Assembly (NCBI GenBank): GCA_001695595.3
Contig: MBPM02000127.1
Span: 62,001 to 126,000 of the forward strand
Length of the DNA stretch: 64,000 nt
DNA from: Plasmopara viticola
Taxonomy: Eukaryota > Oomycota > Peronosporomycetes > Peronosporales > Peronosporaceae
Direction of reading: 5' to 3'
In this document: piece by piece, positions 1 to 10,955 of the stretch
Numbering within the stretch: the first letter of the stretch is position 1
Layout: the number at the start of each line of letters is the position of its first letter
The notes under the pieces: model-generated
What the model was told of the DNA's origin: nothing
Databases searched by the model: none
What the model saw: only the letters and a program-made list of their open reading frames with translations
Translations under genes and position numbers: made by a program

Positions 1-439
1 ACCAGATTCCTCTTCCATGACTAAGAACATTGCAGGTGCGAAAAGTATTATCGGCGCTCCACTATTGTTTTCGGAGCAACCACGGCGTGGAGGTCAGTAC
101 AGGTTACAAAGTCAGTCGGTGAACTTTACAGATAAGGTATTAGAAAGAAATGATATGTTTGAGTGATTTACGGAGATCAAAAACGCAGACACTTCGTGGG
201 ATTCGGATGGCCATCGTTTCCATGGCACCAAAAATGAAAAATCTCTGCTTCGTCGCATCAGCGTTTTGTTTCGTTGCCGACGTTTGGCACCAACATTATT
301 ATAGTTGCAGCTCTCCCCTTCCACTAACCTCGTAGCAGCATCAAATCTAACGTTCAATCTGACCGAAAGTTTGCCACTTGATATTAAAACTGCAACTGCT
401 TAAGATCTCCATATTTCTGGAAATGCAACATCTCTTGTC
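1..439. other. no recognisable gene
   Basis: Only short open frames of 60-81 codons are present on either strand. None shows a domain I know. The right end of the stretch abuts the outer end of the large inverted repeat. I see nothing else. Confidence 0.4.
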
Positions 440-1845
440 TATAATACTCAATATTTTAGACCATGACATGAAGCTCTAGCCACTTCAGGCTGTAGTTCTC
501 ATGGTTTAAGCACATTTATAGAATCGATTTTTCGGAAAAGGTTGGGGTGACGCCCTCCTTCCAAGCGCGGGGGCTAATTGCTCGCGCGCTTCGGGCAGGT
601 GCTCTCGGGCATCTGCAGGTCTCTAACGAGTCTCACCCTCGACGCGACGGTCTCCAGCACCAAGGCGGCACCTGGGCTCTTACCAAGTCAGAAGTACACA
701 AAATAATGGAAGACCCTCATGGCCTCGGTGCTGGCTGCACTGCCCGCCGAACGAGACTCGACGTATGCGGACACCACTCTATGCCGTGGACTAGCCATAG
801 AGCCTAGCACGTGCATAACTTGGCAACGCGATAACGTAATACAATACAATACAATACAATATAGAATCGATCGCTGAAAAGACATCAGCAATTTCGCCTT
901 CTGAAGTGTCAGTCTAGTACCAAACCGACGCTCGAAATTGCATCATGCCCACAGCGAGGATTCACACGATTTAAATGCAAACACTTCAACAGAAGATGTC
1001 TATTTGTTTGCCGCACGATCAGCTATAGAACGAGAGCCTAGCGACTCGAGCGGCAAAACCTTGGCCAATCATGAGAAAACAAACTAAAAAAGTCGCTTGT
1101 TAAGTAAAAGGAGAAGCTGCGAGGCAAAGAGGAACGACTGACGCTTACGTATCGCGGTACGAGTATGTAGGTGAGATACCAGCTTTGTTCGCTGGCTAGT
1201 CGCATCGTAGAGAAACTTTGTCGAAAGTTGGACGTGGTGAGCAATGGAGAATGATGGCAAAGAGGGTGTTGCAACATCACATCTACAATGGCGGCTGGAC
1301 AGTTCAGCCGATACTGAAGGAGACAAAGACATTGTCGCGACTAGATGTATGCAGGTCGTGCAGGGCGCGGCTGAAATACTGCGAGCTCAGGAGCAATTAA
1401 ATTGTGAAAAGCTGCTTCGCGGTCTAAGTGGTGATGGTGAGCGCACTCTGTCGGGCAATAAGTATATGAGCTCGAGCGAAGATGGCAAGGTAAGTTGTGA
1501 TTTATAGAAAGTTTTCTTTTGTCTTGATTTTTTGTGGGGATACAAATTTGATTTAATTAGACGAGTTTACTAGTAGATAAACGACTTATAAAACCAACTA
1601 TTGGTAGCAAAGCTCACTTTTGAGCCTTAACTCGTACTATCCCTAAATGCTTTCTGTTTTGTCTTCTTTGAAGATGTTGCTTGCATATTTGTTGGCTAAT
1701 TAGTTCTTTCGTCAGAAATGAGAACATGACAAGCTTAAAGTAACAAGATCATACACTCCCCCATCAAGACTTAGTACCCCTTGAGTCTATACACGTCAAA
1801 ACACAGGATGTGAACCTTCTGTACATCGTAGGTAACCTTTGTGAC
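440..1845 (+). repeat. left arm of large inverted repeat
   Basis: This arm reads as the reverse complement of 7938-8972. The match runs from about base 440 to about base 1845 and is interrupted only by the short retroelement at 529-860, so the arm was about 1.07 kb before that insertion. The arms are very similar: the 87-codon frame at 1244-1507 differs at only five residues from its partner at 8277-8540. More diverged single copies of part of the sequence occur at 13420-13690 and 19680-20290. It is therefore a dispersed repeat, perhaps the LTR or end of an element not otherwise visible. Whether the 87-codon frame is translated is unknown. Confidence 0.8.
529..860 (+). mobile_element. short LINE-derived element, copy A
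   Basis: This is a 332-base insertion flanked by an 11-base target-site duplication, ATAGAATCGAT at 518-528 and 861-871. It starts with TTTTCGGAAAAGGTTGGGGT and ends in a pentanucleotide tail, (ACAAT)n. The interior joins three pieces of the LINE seen at 9440-10598: the 5' head, a short reverse-transcriptase piece (GGGCTCTTACCAAGTCAGA) and the 3' end. It encodes no full protein. It must have been moved by machinery supplied elsewhere, presumably that of the parent LINE. The empty site is visible in the other arm of the inverted repeat, so the insertion is younger than the arm duplication. Confidence 0.85.
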
Positions 1846-3573
1846 TAATACCGCGCGCGCAGAACCAAAATGTCTAACATTATTATGTGACCATTAAGTG
1901 TCATAGCCAATAAAACTTAGCGTATTCGATTACAAAAAATGTGACAAATATCACTCAATCGTAGCAAAAATAAAGCAAGTTGTCCGAAATGGACGCATGT
2001 TCTATGTGTGCTTTCTCAAGCGTATTGTGACCCACTCTAAGTAAACGCAGAAGCGCTGATGCCGGCTCATACGCATGCATTGCTGCGGGAGACCAATCCG
2101 ACTTTTGGCAGGTGGAATGAATTTTGATACTAGGCACGGAATACAACAATCTCTGTCGCGAGGGGCGTTAGTCAGACAACTCGCTTGCGCAAACTTAAAA
2201 GTTTTATATTGGCAGCACCATATAGATACCCCAGTATTCAAGTAGAGGCAGTCGGATTTACAGTTTGTCAGCTCTTAGTTTACATGCACCAGACGTCGGT
2301 CGCAAGAAGGATAATAGAGAAGAGCACGCAGGGCGGCGCATGATGCTGAGACACCGTCATCTTCTCTATCTTCACTATGCGACGCATCGCCATCTTTTTG
2401 TGCAAATTGAAGCGATACTTCAACTAAAAGCATTGATGTGGAATTTATGGCCTCACCTTGGCAAAATCTCTCGACATCGTAGACGTTTTCGATCATAGTG
2501 AATGGCGCCTCTGACTAGACTATGCGTTCCGCCACTGGGCTTTGGACGCTGAGCAATAAAAAGAGTTTATCGCAAGAAACCTGGTGACTCCTGCATACGT
2601 AGTGATCAAGAGAGTATGTTGCAACTCATAGGTTGCAGAACGATACTTTGCTGACGTTGATGACAAGTTTAGCCGAGTAAATGCAAGCTGAAGACATTGC
2701 TTCATTTGCACACCAACTTCGGTAATATTGCTACAATAGACAGCTTCTTCTGGTGTCATACCTAGCTCTCGCAAAGGAATGTGAAATTCTCGACGTCTTT
2801 TAAGGCGTGAGTGACAGTGGTACGACTCGCAGTGTCAGCAAAGAGACTACACTCTTTTGAGCTTTATGCATGAAAAAAGAGTTGTTATTTTTGCACGGAC
2901 AAATGACCTGGTTTTAACAGCTGCTCGTGCCTCACGCCAAGCGTTCGTCGCAGCCAAATGTCTAATGCCATTAGAACCTATAATAACAGACGTAGCCAGG
3001 TCGATCGCATAAGATTCGCTGAGTACGATCTTGTAATTGACTCGCCAAATTGGAAACAAGCACTTCTCATTTCGGCATGATGATATTTCATGTTCGTGTG
3101 CCTCATCAAGTGTGCCAATTTTGGGATTTTTTTTATCAGGTAGTCCAAAAAGGTCTTGAATGAGTGGTAAGACGAGCGTTAAGGCACTGGCCACTCGCGA
3201 GCACGGCATATTTAAGGTTATCTCTTCAGCTCCGATCGAACGACTCGGCTAATTGATACGAGCCGGAGGCTCGTACTTTGCTGAGAGAGGTACTTATCAT
3301 TGATGACAATTCTGTCGGGTCGTAGTCAGACATGTTGTTTGGCTGTGTTCAATTTGAATGGAGAATGACCGACGCACGAGACGCGAATGCGCCTTACGAG
3401 CAGCAAAGTGTACTTGCAAGGGTATGCCGTGTGGACCATTGTGAGCTTGGCTCGTGTCTATGTTGACTTTTAAAAAGCCCAATGATGCCTTAGGGTAAGG
3501 TATCTTTCTGACCTAGAGTATTCAATTAAGTTAAGCATTTTAGCTCGTTGTTTTTCGGTGCGGGCGGTATAAG
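1846..3573. other. interval between inverted-repeat arm and copia LTR, with unidentified minus-strand frames
   Basis: The minus strand carries two neighbouring open frames, 2847-3209 (120 codons) and 2520-2774 (84 codons). They read protein-like but match no family I recognise. They may be the remains of one gene or of an element's gag or pol. A short hairpin, GAGCCGGAGGCTC, lies near 3262. No start, stop or splice arrangement can be defended. Confidence 0.3.
2520..3209 (-). pseudogene. unidentified broken coding region
   Basis: Two minus-strand frames follow one another, the first ending near 2847 and the second starting at 2774. The second contains the phrase LGMTPEEAVYCSNITEV. I do not recognise a domain. 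The region lies in repeat-rich DNA between an inverted-repeat arm and a copia element, so a transposon origin is likelier than a host gene. The frames are too short and too broken to define a product. Confidence 0.25.
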
Positions 3574-3721
3574 TGTTGAGTAGAAAGTAAAAAAACGAAG
3601 TGAATATATTTATTTCGAACAATGAACGGCTTCCATCATGTAATTACTTACTGTGACGTACTCGTAACTACTGTGACTCCACCCGCCTGTTCAACATGCA
3701 CTCGGTGGTGTTATTTTAACC
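3574..3721 (-). repeat. copia 3' LTR
   Basis: This 148-base repeat matches 7788-7934. Both copies share TAGAAAGTAAAAA near one end and GGTGTTATTT near the other. The adjoining polypurine run on the element's sense strand (GATTGGGAGG, read leftwards from about 3730) fits a polypurine tract. The copies differ at many positions, so the insertion is not recent. Confidence 0.8.
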
Positions 3722-4059
3722 TCCCAATCACCGCTAATGCTGTGTGTAAGTTGGTGTTGACTTGGTATTGATTCCAGAGGCTTTGCGCAGATACTTCAGC
3801 ATCTTGGTGCTAAGTGCCTTCGTCAGCATATCTGCAAGCTGACGCTTCGTATCGATGTAATCGATCTTCTACAGTCCTTCTTGCACGTTCTCACGAATAA
3901 AGTGGTGCTTGATGTCCACATGCTTTGCCCTAGCTTGGTATTCGGCGATATTGGCCAGCGCAATAGCAATTGGTTGTCTTCCCAAACCTGAGTTCTTTCA
4001 ACTTGCTCGTGACCCATGTCCTTTAAAATTGCTTGCGTCCAAAGAACTTCTTGTGTGCT

Positions 4060-5233
4060 TTAACTGAGAGCCATATATTCAGCTTCCGCTGAGCTCAGCG
4101 CATCTATCCGCTGGTAGTTCGACTTAAATACCACTGGTGCGCTCACAATCATGACCATAACTTCCAAGACCGAGCGTCTGTCATCCGTGTCGCTGCTCCA
4201 ATCTGTATCCGAGTATGCTTTAAACGCAACGCTTCCACTTGCTCGGTATACGATACTTTGACGCATAGTCTTCAGATACTGTATTGCTCGGATTGCTGCG
4301 CTCCAGTGTCGTAGTCCCGGGTTTTCCATATAACGTGGTAGCTGTGTCACTACGTAAGCAATATCGGGTTGAGAACATGTCGTTATGTACAGCAAGCATC
4401 CAATCGAAGAGCGATAATGCTTCGACCGCATTGTCGACCGTTGGTGACTGCTTTGACGACAACTTTAATGCTGATACACATGGGTTATCAACGCTCTTGG
4501 CATCTTGCTGACTAAATCGCTTGACCACGTCGTCGATGTATTGTGTCAGTTTGATCATCTATGTTCCGACTAACCTATCGTGATCGATTTCCATACCAAA
4601 ATGAACTCCGCCCCCTTAGCTCATTCGTCTTAGAAGCATTCTCGAGTACTTTCATTGCGTGATTTATTTTTTTGCTGGTTCTTGCTGCGATGATAATGTC
4701 ATCCACATATAGTCCAACGTAGGCAAACTCTATGTTAGTACTATAAACACTTTGATCTGCCCCGCAACTTTTGAAGCCTTCTTGACGAAGGCACAATGTG
4801 TTGTCTTGTTACAAGCACTTGGTGCTTGCTTCAACCCGTAAATAGCCTTGTTTAGTTGACATATATATCCTTGAGCATTGTCCGCACCAAGCGGAACTCC
4901 CATAAAACGTTGTCCGTTAACACGCTACTGAGAAAAGCCGTGCGACGTCCACCTGTTCCATTTGATAGTCGCATTCAGCACATACCGCGAGAATTATTCG
5001 GATTGAATCTATGTTGGTACCCGGGGAAATAGCCTCGAAAAAGTCGCCGCCGCACCTCTGCTTGAAACCTTTCGCGACCAGTCGTGCCTTGTATCGCACG
5101 ATGGCGCCATTTTGATCACGCTTCTTGGCGAATACCCATCGTGATGCAATTGTGAATACACCTTTTCCTCGTGGCTACAATGTCCACGTTGTATTCTCTT
5201 CATGAGAACGAAGCTCAGCATCCATTGCTTCAC
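4060..5233 (-). pseudogene. copia reverse transcriptase and RNase H region
   Basis: Several short frames hold recognisable RT parts in order: YKARLVAKGFKQR (5060-5097), an RT core piece (QMEQVDVARLF), the catalytic YVDDIII (about 4690-4715) and the RNase H end, with YSDTDWSSDTDDRRS and SSAEAEYMALS (4060-4431). Frame changes near 5000, 4800 and 4570 break the enzyme. The parts are collinear with intact copia polyproteins, so only small insertions and deletions separate them. Confidence 0.88.
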
Positions 5234-5299
5234 GCCACAATTTTGCGTCGTCGCTGGCCGATGCTTGATGAGTCCGTATCGTCATCATTACTCCCGACA

Positions 5300-6045
5300 T
5301 TAGACAAGAACGGCTTTCGTAATTCGTCCATCATCGTCAATGTTAGCACGCTTTGGAGTCGGTGGGCCTTTACTGCCTTTTGTCGACTCTTTATCATCGG
5401 AGACGTCTCTTGGGCTTAGCACCGGCTCACGTCTTATTTGCTCCACTTCAGAATGAAGCACCAAGCGAACTTCTTGTTGCACTTGGAACGGTTGGTGATA
5501 CTCTGTTAGCTCAAGCATGTTTCGTTATAACCTCAGAGAGACATTAGCCTCTGTACAACGGCGCTTGGCGTTTGATCCACATCATCCATTTCAATATCCG
5601 CGACTGTCTCTTCGACAACACCAATTGGATCGTCCGGAATTGGCTGTCGATCAACTTGATGCTGAACATTGACTTCATCACCATTCTTCATTACTTGAAC
5701 AATTGGTTCCGGCTTGAACTCTTGCGTGAGGTAGATACCACCCACCTCACGCTCATCCAACTTTACAAAGCGGGTCACTTTAATATTTGCATTCTCCAAG
5801 TCAAACACGCGACAGCCCTTGACAATCCCTGCGTAGCCGAGAAACATACACTTGAAGCTCTTGGGTTCCAGTTTGGTCCGTTTCACATCGTCAGTACGAG
5901 CGTAGCCTTGCAAACCAATTATGCGCAGGTGATCCATTTGAGGCTTCATCTTGATAGCTAACTCGCACGGCGCGATGTTCGAATGGACCATATTGCTGGA
6001 GCGATTAAGGAAATTAACGCTGTATTTATCGCTTCCGCCCACCAT
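5300..6045 (-). pseudogene. copia integrase C-terminal and linker region
   Basis: The 170-codon frame at 5533-6045 holds the downstream part of integrase, with FKCMFLGYAG, the conserved phrase that precedes the linker to reverse transcriptase. An acidic linker follows in further short frames (5300-5518). The reading frame is broken at both ends, so this is a remnant of the polyprotein. Confidence 0.8.
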
Positions 6046-6209
6046 TCCGTCAAAACGGCGTTACTAGTGTAGCATTCTGCGGTCTTTCTCCATGATATTC
6101 CGTTCTGATGAGGGCTGTGTCAAACAAGGCGCTGGTGTACAATGCCGTTCTCTTGGCATATTCCAGCCATTTTCTTGTTTATATACTCACATCCGTTGTC
6201 GGATCGCAA

Positions 6210-6835
6210 TCACCTTAGTCGTGCACCCCACTGGTCTTCGTATAGCACCAGGGAATTCTTAAATTTGCCAGCCACTTCACTCTTGCTCTTGATCAGAAAA
6301 AACGCAACAAAACGTGAAATATCGTCCACAAACGTAAGAACGTACTTGGCACCACCCTTCGAGGAAGTGCTCATTGGCCTCATGACATCTGTGTGAACAC
6401 GCTCCGACACACGTGTCGTCTTTGTCATCGGATAAGACAGAAACACCGTGACCGTCTGCTTACCCTTCAAACACCTGGCACACAATGTTTCCACACTTTG
6501 CTTGATAACTAAGATAGTAATCGCTTTGTTTTGATCAGCGCATCCTTGCTGGGGTGCCCCATGCGCGCATGCCAAAGCTCCCACTGATTGTCAGCCTCGG
6601 AATCTTCAACGAGACATGCTTCTTGCTCACAGTCAAGGATATACGACTTTCCAGCTTCTGTACCTGACGCAATTACTTGCTTCTTCTTCCAGATGACGCA
6701 TGACGAATACGAAAACTCCACACTCATACCACGCTCTGCCAGCTTGCCAACTGACAGCAACCTTCTGCCGAAGCCGGGAATGTACAGAACTTCAACCATG
6801 CGAATTCCCATTCCGTTCAAACCCGTCAATTTCAC
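6210..6835 (-). pseudogene. copia pre-integrase and integrase N-terminal region
   Basis: Two overlapping frames (6509-6835 and 6210-6584) cover this segment. The first ends in WHARMGHPS, the histidine part of the HHCC zinc site. The second carries the cysteine part (CARCLKGK) and the integrase core start HTDVMRPM...YVLTFVDDISRF, holding the first catalytic aspartate. The change of frame between them and the early stop near 6210 show decay. In an intact copy this enzyme joins the new DNA copy into the genome. Confidence 0.85.
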
Positions 6836-7737
6836 TGTGTCGGCTCCTTTGACAAGAACTTCTTCCCGTCTGCAATCGTAACTTCGATGCTAGCTTCTAA
6901 GCCCTTGTAATCAAACAAGTCCTTCCTGTGTGAGGTCATGTGAAAAGTTGCTCCACTGTCAATCAGCCATCCTGATGTCCTCCCTTCACCAACAGCGAAC
7001 ACCGTGTCGTCGCTGTTGAATCTTTTACCGGCCGGGCAGTTCCGCTTCATGTGTCCAAATTGGTCACAGTTAAAGCACTTGCCCTTGAATCCGCCGTTAT
7101 TGCGTGGAGGACCACCCTTTCGTCCATTGTTCCGTCCACCTTTGAATCTTCTAGTATTTTCATTAACGTGAAACGCTTCCTCCAGAGATTTTTTCCTCTG
7201 CAGCTTCTCTGATTCCTTGCGCAGCTTCTCCTTGACTTCAATCAGCGTAATGTAATTTTCCACGATCGATGAAATCAAGTCATACTCCGAAGATAGACTG
7301 CCGAGAATAACCACCAGCCGGCGTGAATCATCAATTGGCTCTCCCGTAGTCTGAAGTCCCACCGCTAACTCGTCAAAAGAGTCCAGATGCTCTGTCATGC
7401 AGGTCCCACATTCCATCTTGAATTCGTGTAGTCGACGAGTCATCACAACACGATTGTGAAGAGGCGAGCGATTGTAGAAATTGTGGAGGGTTCCCCAAGC
7501 CTCCATAGCGCGCGTAGCCGACCGAATCTTGGTCCGGTGCTGAATCTCAACGCCTTGAGCTATGATGCCGAACGCCTTGGCATCACTAACCAGCCACGTC
7601 TCCGTGACGCCACTCTCTTCCTTGACGGTCATGATGTGTCACAGGAGACCCTTCCGCGCCAGGGTCATCTTCATGTTGAATTCCCAGCAGTAATAGCTAC
7701 CACTTCCCAGGAGGAATTTGATGAGCTTGTTAGACAT
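6832..7737 (-). pseudogene. copia Gag and protease region
   Basis: The frame starts with ATG at 7737 (MSNKLIKFLL), close to the LTR. It meets an in-frame TGA at 7639-7641 and continues open from 7632 to 6832. The long part has a gag helical region, a basic CCHC zinc knuckle (CFNCDQFGHMKRNC) that would bind element RNA, and then the retroviral-type aspartic protease motif DSGATFHM. Near 6860 the frame shifts, and the following protease and pre-integrase sequence continues in another frame (6509-6835). The stop and the shift mean no full polyprotein can be made from this copy. Confidence 0.85.
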
Positions 7738-7787
7738 AGTGGGCGAGGGCGTTGCTTGTGAGGTAAGGCTTGTTGCGGCTGTTAACC

Positions 7788-7934
7788 TGTTGAATAGAAA
7801 GTAAAAACCGAAGTGAATATATTTATCTAGACCAATGACCGGCTACTATTGTGTGACCACTTACTGTGACGTACTCGTAATAAATGTAACGATATCCGCC
7901 TGTTACACATGCAGTCAGCGGTGTTATTTCAACA
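7788..7934 (-). repeat. copia 5' LTR
   Basis: This 147-base repeat begins TGTTGAA on both strands, so it has the usual TG...CA ends. It lies at the inner edge of the right inverted-repeat arm. The element's transcript would start here and run leftwards. Confidence 0.8.
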
Positions 7935-7937
7935 ATG

Positions 7938-8972
7938 ATTCACAACGAATACCTACGATGTACAGAAGGTTTACATCCTGCGTTTTGACGTGTATAGACT
8001 CAAGGGGTACTAAGTCTTGATGGGGGAGTGTATGATCTTGTTACTTTAAGCTTGTCATGTTCTCATTTCTGACGAAAGAACTAATTAGCCAACAAATATG
8101 CAAGCAATATCTTCAAAGAAGACAAAACAGAAAGCATTTAGGGATAGTACGAGTTAAGGCTCAAAAGTGAGCTTTGCTACCAATAGTTGGTTTTATAAGT
8201 CGTTTATCTACTAGTAAACTCGTCTAATTAAATCAAATTTGTATCCCCACAAAAAATCAAGACAAAAGAAAACTTTCTATAAATCACAACTTACCTTGCC
8301 ATCTTCGCTCGAGCTCATATACTTATTGCCCGACAGAATGCGCTCACCATCACCACTTAGACCGCGAAGCAGCTTTTCACAATTTAATTGCTCCTGAGCT
8401 CGCAGTATTTCAGCCGCGCCCTGCACGACCTGCATACATCTAGTCGCGACCATGTCTTTGTCTCCTTTAGTATCGGCTGAACTGTCGAGCCGCCATTGTA
8501 GATGTGATGTCGCAACACCCTCTTTGTCATCATTCTCCATTGCTCACCACGTCCAACTTTCGACAAAGCTCCTCTACGACGCGACTAGCCAGCGAACAAA
8601 GCTGGTATCTCACCTACATACTCGTGCCGCGATACGTAAGCGTCAGTCGTTCCTCTTTGCCTCGCAGCTTCTCCTCTTACTTAACAAGCGACTTTTTTAG
8701 TTTGTTTTCTCATGATTGGCCTAGATTTAGCCGCTCGAGTCGCTAGGCTCTCGTTCTATAGCTGATCGTGCGGCAAACAAATAGACATATTCTGTTAAAT
8801 TGTTTGGATTTAGATCGTGTGAATGCAATTTCGAGCGTCGGTTTGATACTTAACTAATACTTAGGAGGTGAAATTGCTGATGTCTTTCCAACGATCGATT
8901 TTATAAATGTGCTGCAGCCTGAAGTGGCAGAGCTTCATGTCATGGTCTAAAATTTTGAGTGTTATATATCTT
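7938..8972 (-). repeat. right arm of large inverted repeat
   Basis: This is the reverse complement of 440-1845 without the short retroelement. The inner end lies next to the copia LTR at 7934, and the outer end fades at about 8972. The 87-codon frame at 8277-8540 is the partner of 1244-1507. The arms are about 6 kb apart, and the whole could form a very long hairpin. Confidence 0.8.
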
Positions 8973-9426
8973 GGATTTAAATTTCGAGTGTTCGTACATG
9001 AGCTGTACTTGCACGACTTCAGAATTTACGCAATATAACCACCAATTATAAATCAAGGCTTCGACTTAGCTGTTGGGAGCGCGAGACAAGCTTTAAAATG
9101 ACGGAAATCATTAGGCAAAATTGTAGTGCAAGATCGAATTTCAGTACGTTTGTCACCCATGTATTATGTTAGTGTGTAGCTAGTTGTCTAAACAAGGCAC
9201 AATGCATATCATGTACCTTAAGTCGGACTTCGTAAAAAAAAATTGCTAGCTTCTACCATACGCATTAATTATACACAGCGTCATAAAACCGCTTCGACAA
9301 GCAACATACTACAAACATTTTTAACAATTTGAAATGCCAGCTGCACTTGACCATTATGTCACATGATAGCAGGTATACATGGTATGACAAGAAGCGGAAC
9401 ATTAAAATCAAAAGGTACTGTTTTTG
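8973..9426. other. no recognisable gene
   Basis: AT-rich sequence between the inverted repeat and the LINE copy. No frame above 60 codons or known motif is seen. Confidence 0.4.
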
Positions 9427-10024
9427 ACAAATTTGTGTAATGTAATGTAATGTAATGTATTACGTTATCGCGTTGCCAAGGTATGCACGTGCTAGGCTCA
9501 GTCTGGCTAGTCCACGGCATAGAGTGGTGTCCGCATACGTCGAGTCTCGTTCGGCGGGCAGTGCATCCAGCACCGAGGTCGTGAGGGTCTTCCGTTTCTT
9601 TCGGTCTTGTGCAAGGGTACGTACCACTTCGAGGTCTTGTGCTATCCGGAGTCGAAAGCCGGAGCCACGGGAAACAAGGTTGTGGTCGAGTGTTGAGGGG
9701 AGCGTGGTGCAGGGACGTCTGCGCCATTTTGCTGTGGTGGAGAAGAAGTAGGCACGCATCTGAAGGGTTAGCTGGAATGTCGGGATTGCGGCGAAGTACA
9801 TGGCCAAACAGGCGCCAGCGAGCTTGTGTCAGTCGTAGTCTCAGCGGCCGCTCATCACAGAGGTCGTAGAGTCTTGCATTCGAAATGTGTCGGGGGTAGC
9901 GATAGCCAAGAGCGTAGCGAAGCTGGCGGCGATGGAAACTCTCGAGGCCGTGGAGCTCTGACTTGGTAAGAGCCCAGGTGGCGCAGTTGTACAGCAGAAT
10001 CGGTAGAACGTAGGTGTTGTACAA
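9359..10024 (-). pseudogene. LINE reverse transcriptase C-terminal fragment
   Basis: A 221-codon frame. Residues 1-75 match the C-terminal thumb-side region found in many non-LTR retrotransposon ORF2 proteins, with the motif HRRQLRYALGYRYPRHI and FGHVLRRNPDIP. After about residue 80 the frame drifts into a sequence without family likeness and runs on through the 3' end of the element into flanking DNA. The catalytic FADD region is absent because of the internal deletion, so the product would be inactive. Confidence 0.75.
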
Positions 10025-10598
10025 TCGAATGCGGGTCTAAAGTGAGATGAGCGTGGGGCGGAGCCAGACGGACCAGAGGCGGTGGAGCGCGAGGGTGGCC
10101 AGGGACTTGCGTCGGGATAGATCTTCAATATCGCCGAAGAGTGTTCCGAGCTTCTTAGTGTGGCGCCAGGTTTCTTCTCGGGATCGGGCGTGTCGAGTGG
10201 CGCCCAACGGGTTGCAGTGGCGGCGGATTTCGGTGACTTCGGTCTTGGCTTGGTTTTTTTTAAGGGTTAGAAGGAAGTCATCAATGCGGTGCTCACCTCT
10301 ATCGTAGATCTTGGTTTCTCGGAGGCCAAGGATATCGACGCGTAGCGCCGGAGATCTTCGGGGAGTGTTTCGTGCTTCATGCGCTTCGAACCTAGAGAAT
10401 TCACATTAAAGGAGCCAATCCGGATGCGGTCGGCGCGGTTAAGGGCGTGGAAGGGGGTTTGGCCTGGTGCTGGAGACTGTCGCGTCGAGGGTGAGACTCG
10501 TTAGAGACCTGCAGATGCCCGAGAGCACCTGCCCGAAGCGCGCGAGCATTTAGCCCACGCGCTTGGAAGGAGGGCGTCACCCCAACCTTTTCCGAAAA
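9440..10598 (-). mobile_element. internally deleted LINE, copy B
   Basis: This 1.16 kb element is flanked by a 13-base target-site duplication, ACAAATTTGTGTA at 9427-9439 and 10599-10611. On the minus strand it begins with the family head (GGTTGGGGTGACGCC). It then enters an endonuclease start (RIGSFNVNSL, about 10390-10420), where a jump removes most of the endonuclease and reverse transcriptase. The C-terminal RT part follows (9359-10024 frame: YNTYVLPILLYNCATWALTK, then SFHRRQLRYALGYRYP). The 3' end is a tandem TAATG-type tail instead of poly(A). It cannot move itself, but it shows which LINE the short copies came from. Confidence 0.88.
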
Positions 10599-10955
10599 AC
10601 AAATTTGTGTATTTCCGAAATACAAAATGGAGCTCAGACTTTCAGCTTGATTTAAGTGTTCCGTCAAAGTGCATTAATGTATGCTTCATGTCAGTTTAAC
10701 AGCGCCCACAGAGCTTTAAATTGAATCTACAGCTTCGCAACGATCCTGGATCGCGACTTCCACCCTCCGCTGCACTTTAATTTCCTTTGCAAAGGTATAC
10801 TATATGACAGGGCGAGGTAATGGTCAAATATCTTGAGTGACACCCACTCACCATATTTCCATGTAGCTGTATAATATGTGTCGGAAGATGTCTGCCAAAT
10901 GTCACCCACTTGCGCAAGCTAAGCTGGCATTTGTTATCTGGGTATGGGTATATGT

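Larger units (their letters stand above)
3574..7934 (-). mobile_element. Ty1/copia LTR retrotransposon, broken
   Basis: A 4.36 kb element runs right to left between two LTRs of about 147 bases. In transcript order it shows a gag region with a CCHC zinc knuckle, an aspartic protease (WLIDSGATFHMT), the pre-integrase HHCC region, an integrase core (TFVDDISRF), a reverse transcriptase (YVDDIIIA) and RNase H (SSAEAEYMALS). This integrase-before-RT order defines the Ty1/copia class. It is inactive: there is an in-frame stop early in gag, a frame change between protease and the pre-integrase region, and several breaks in integrase and RT. I see no target-site duplication: the five bases outside the LTRs are ATAAG and ATGAT. 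Confidence 0.92.

Noticed and set aside
547..807. 86-codon frame
   Set aside because: It lies wholly within short element copy A and is a by-product of joined LINE pieces.
3574..7934. target-site duplication for the copia element
   Set aside because: The five bases outside the LTRs (ATAAG and ATGAT) do not match, even with a shift of one or two bases.
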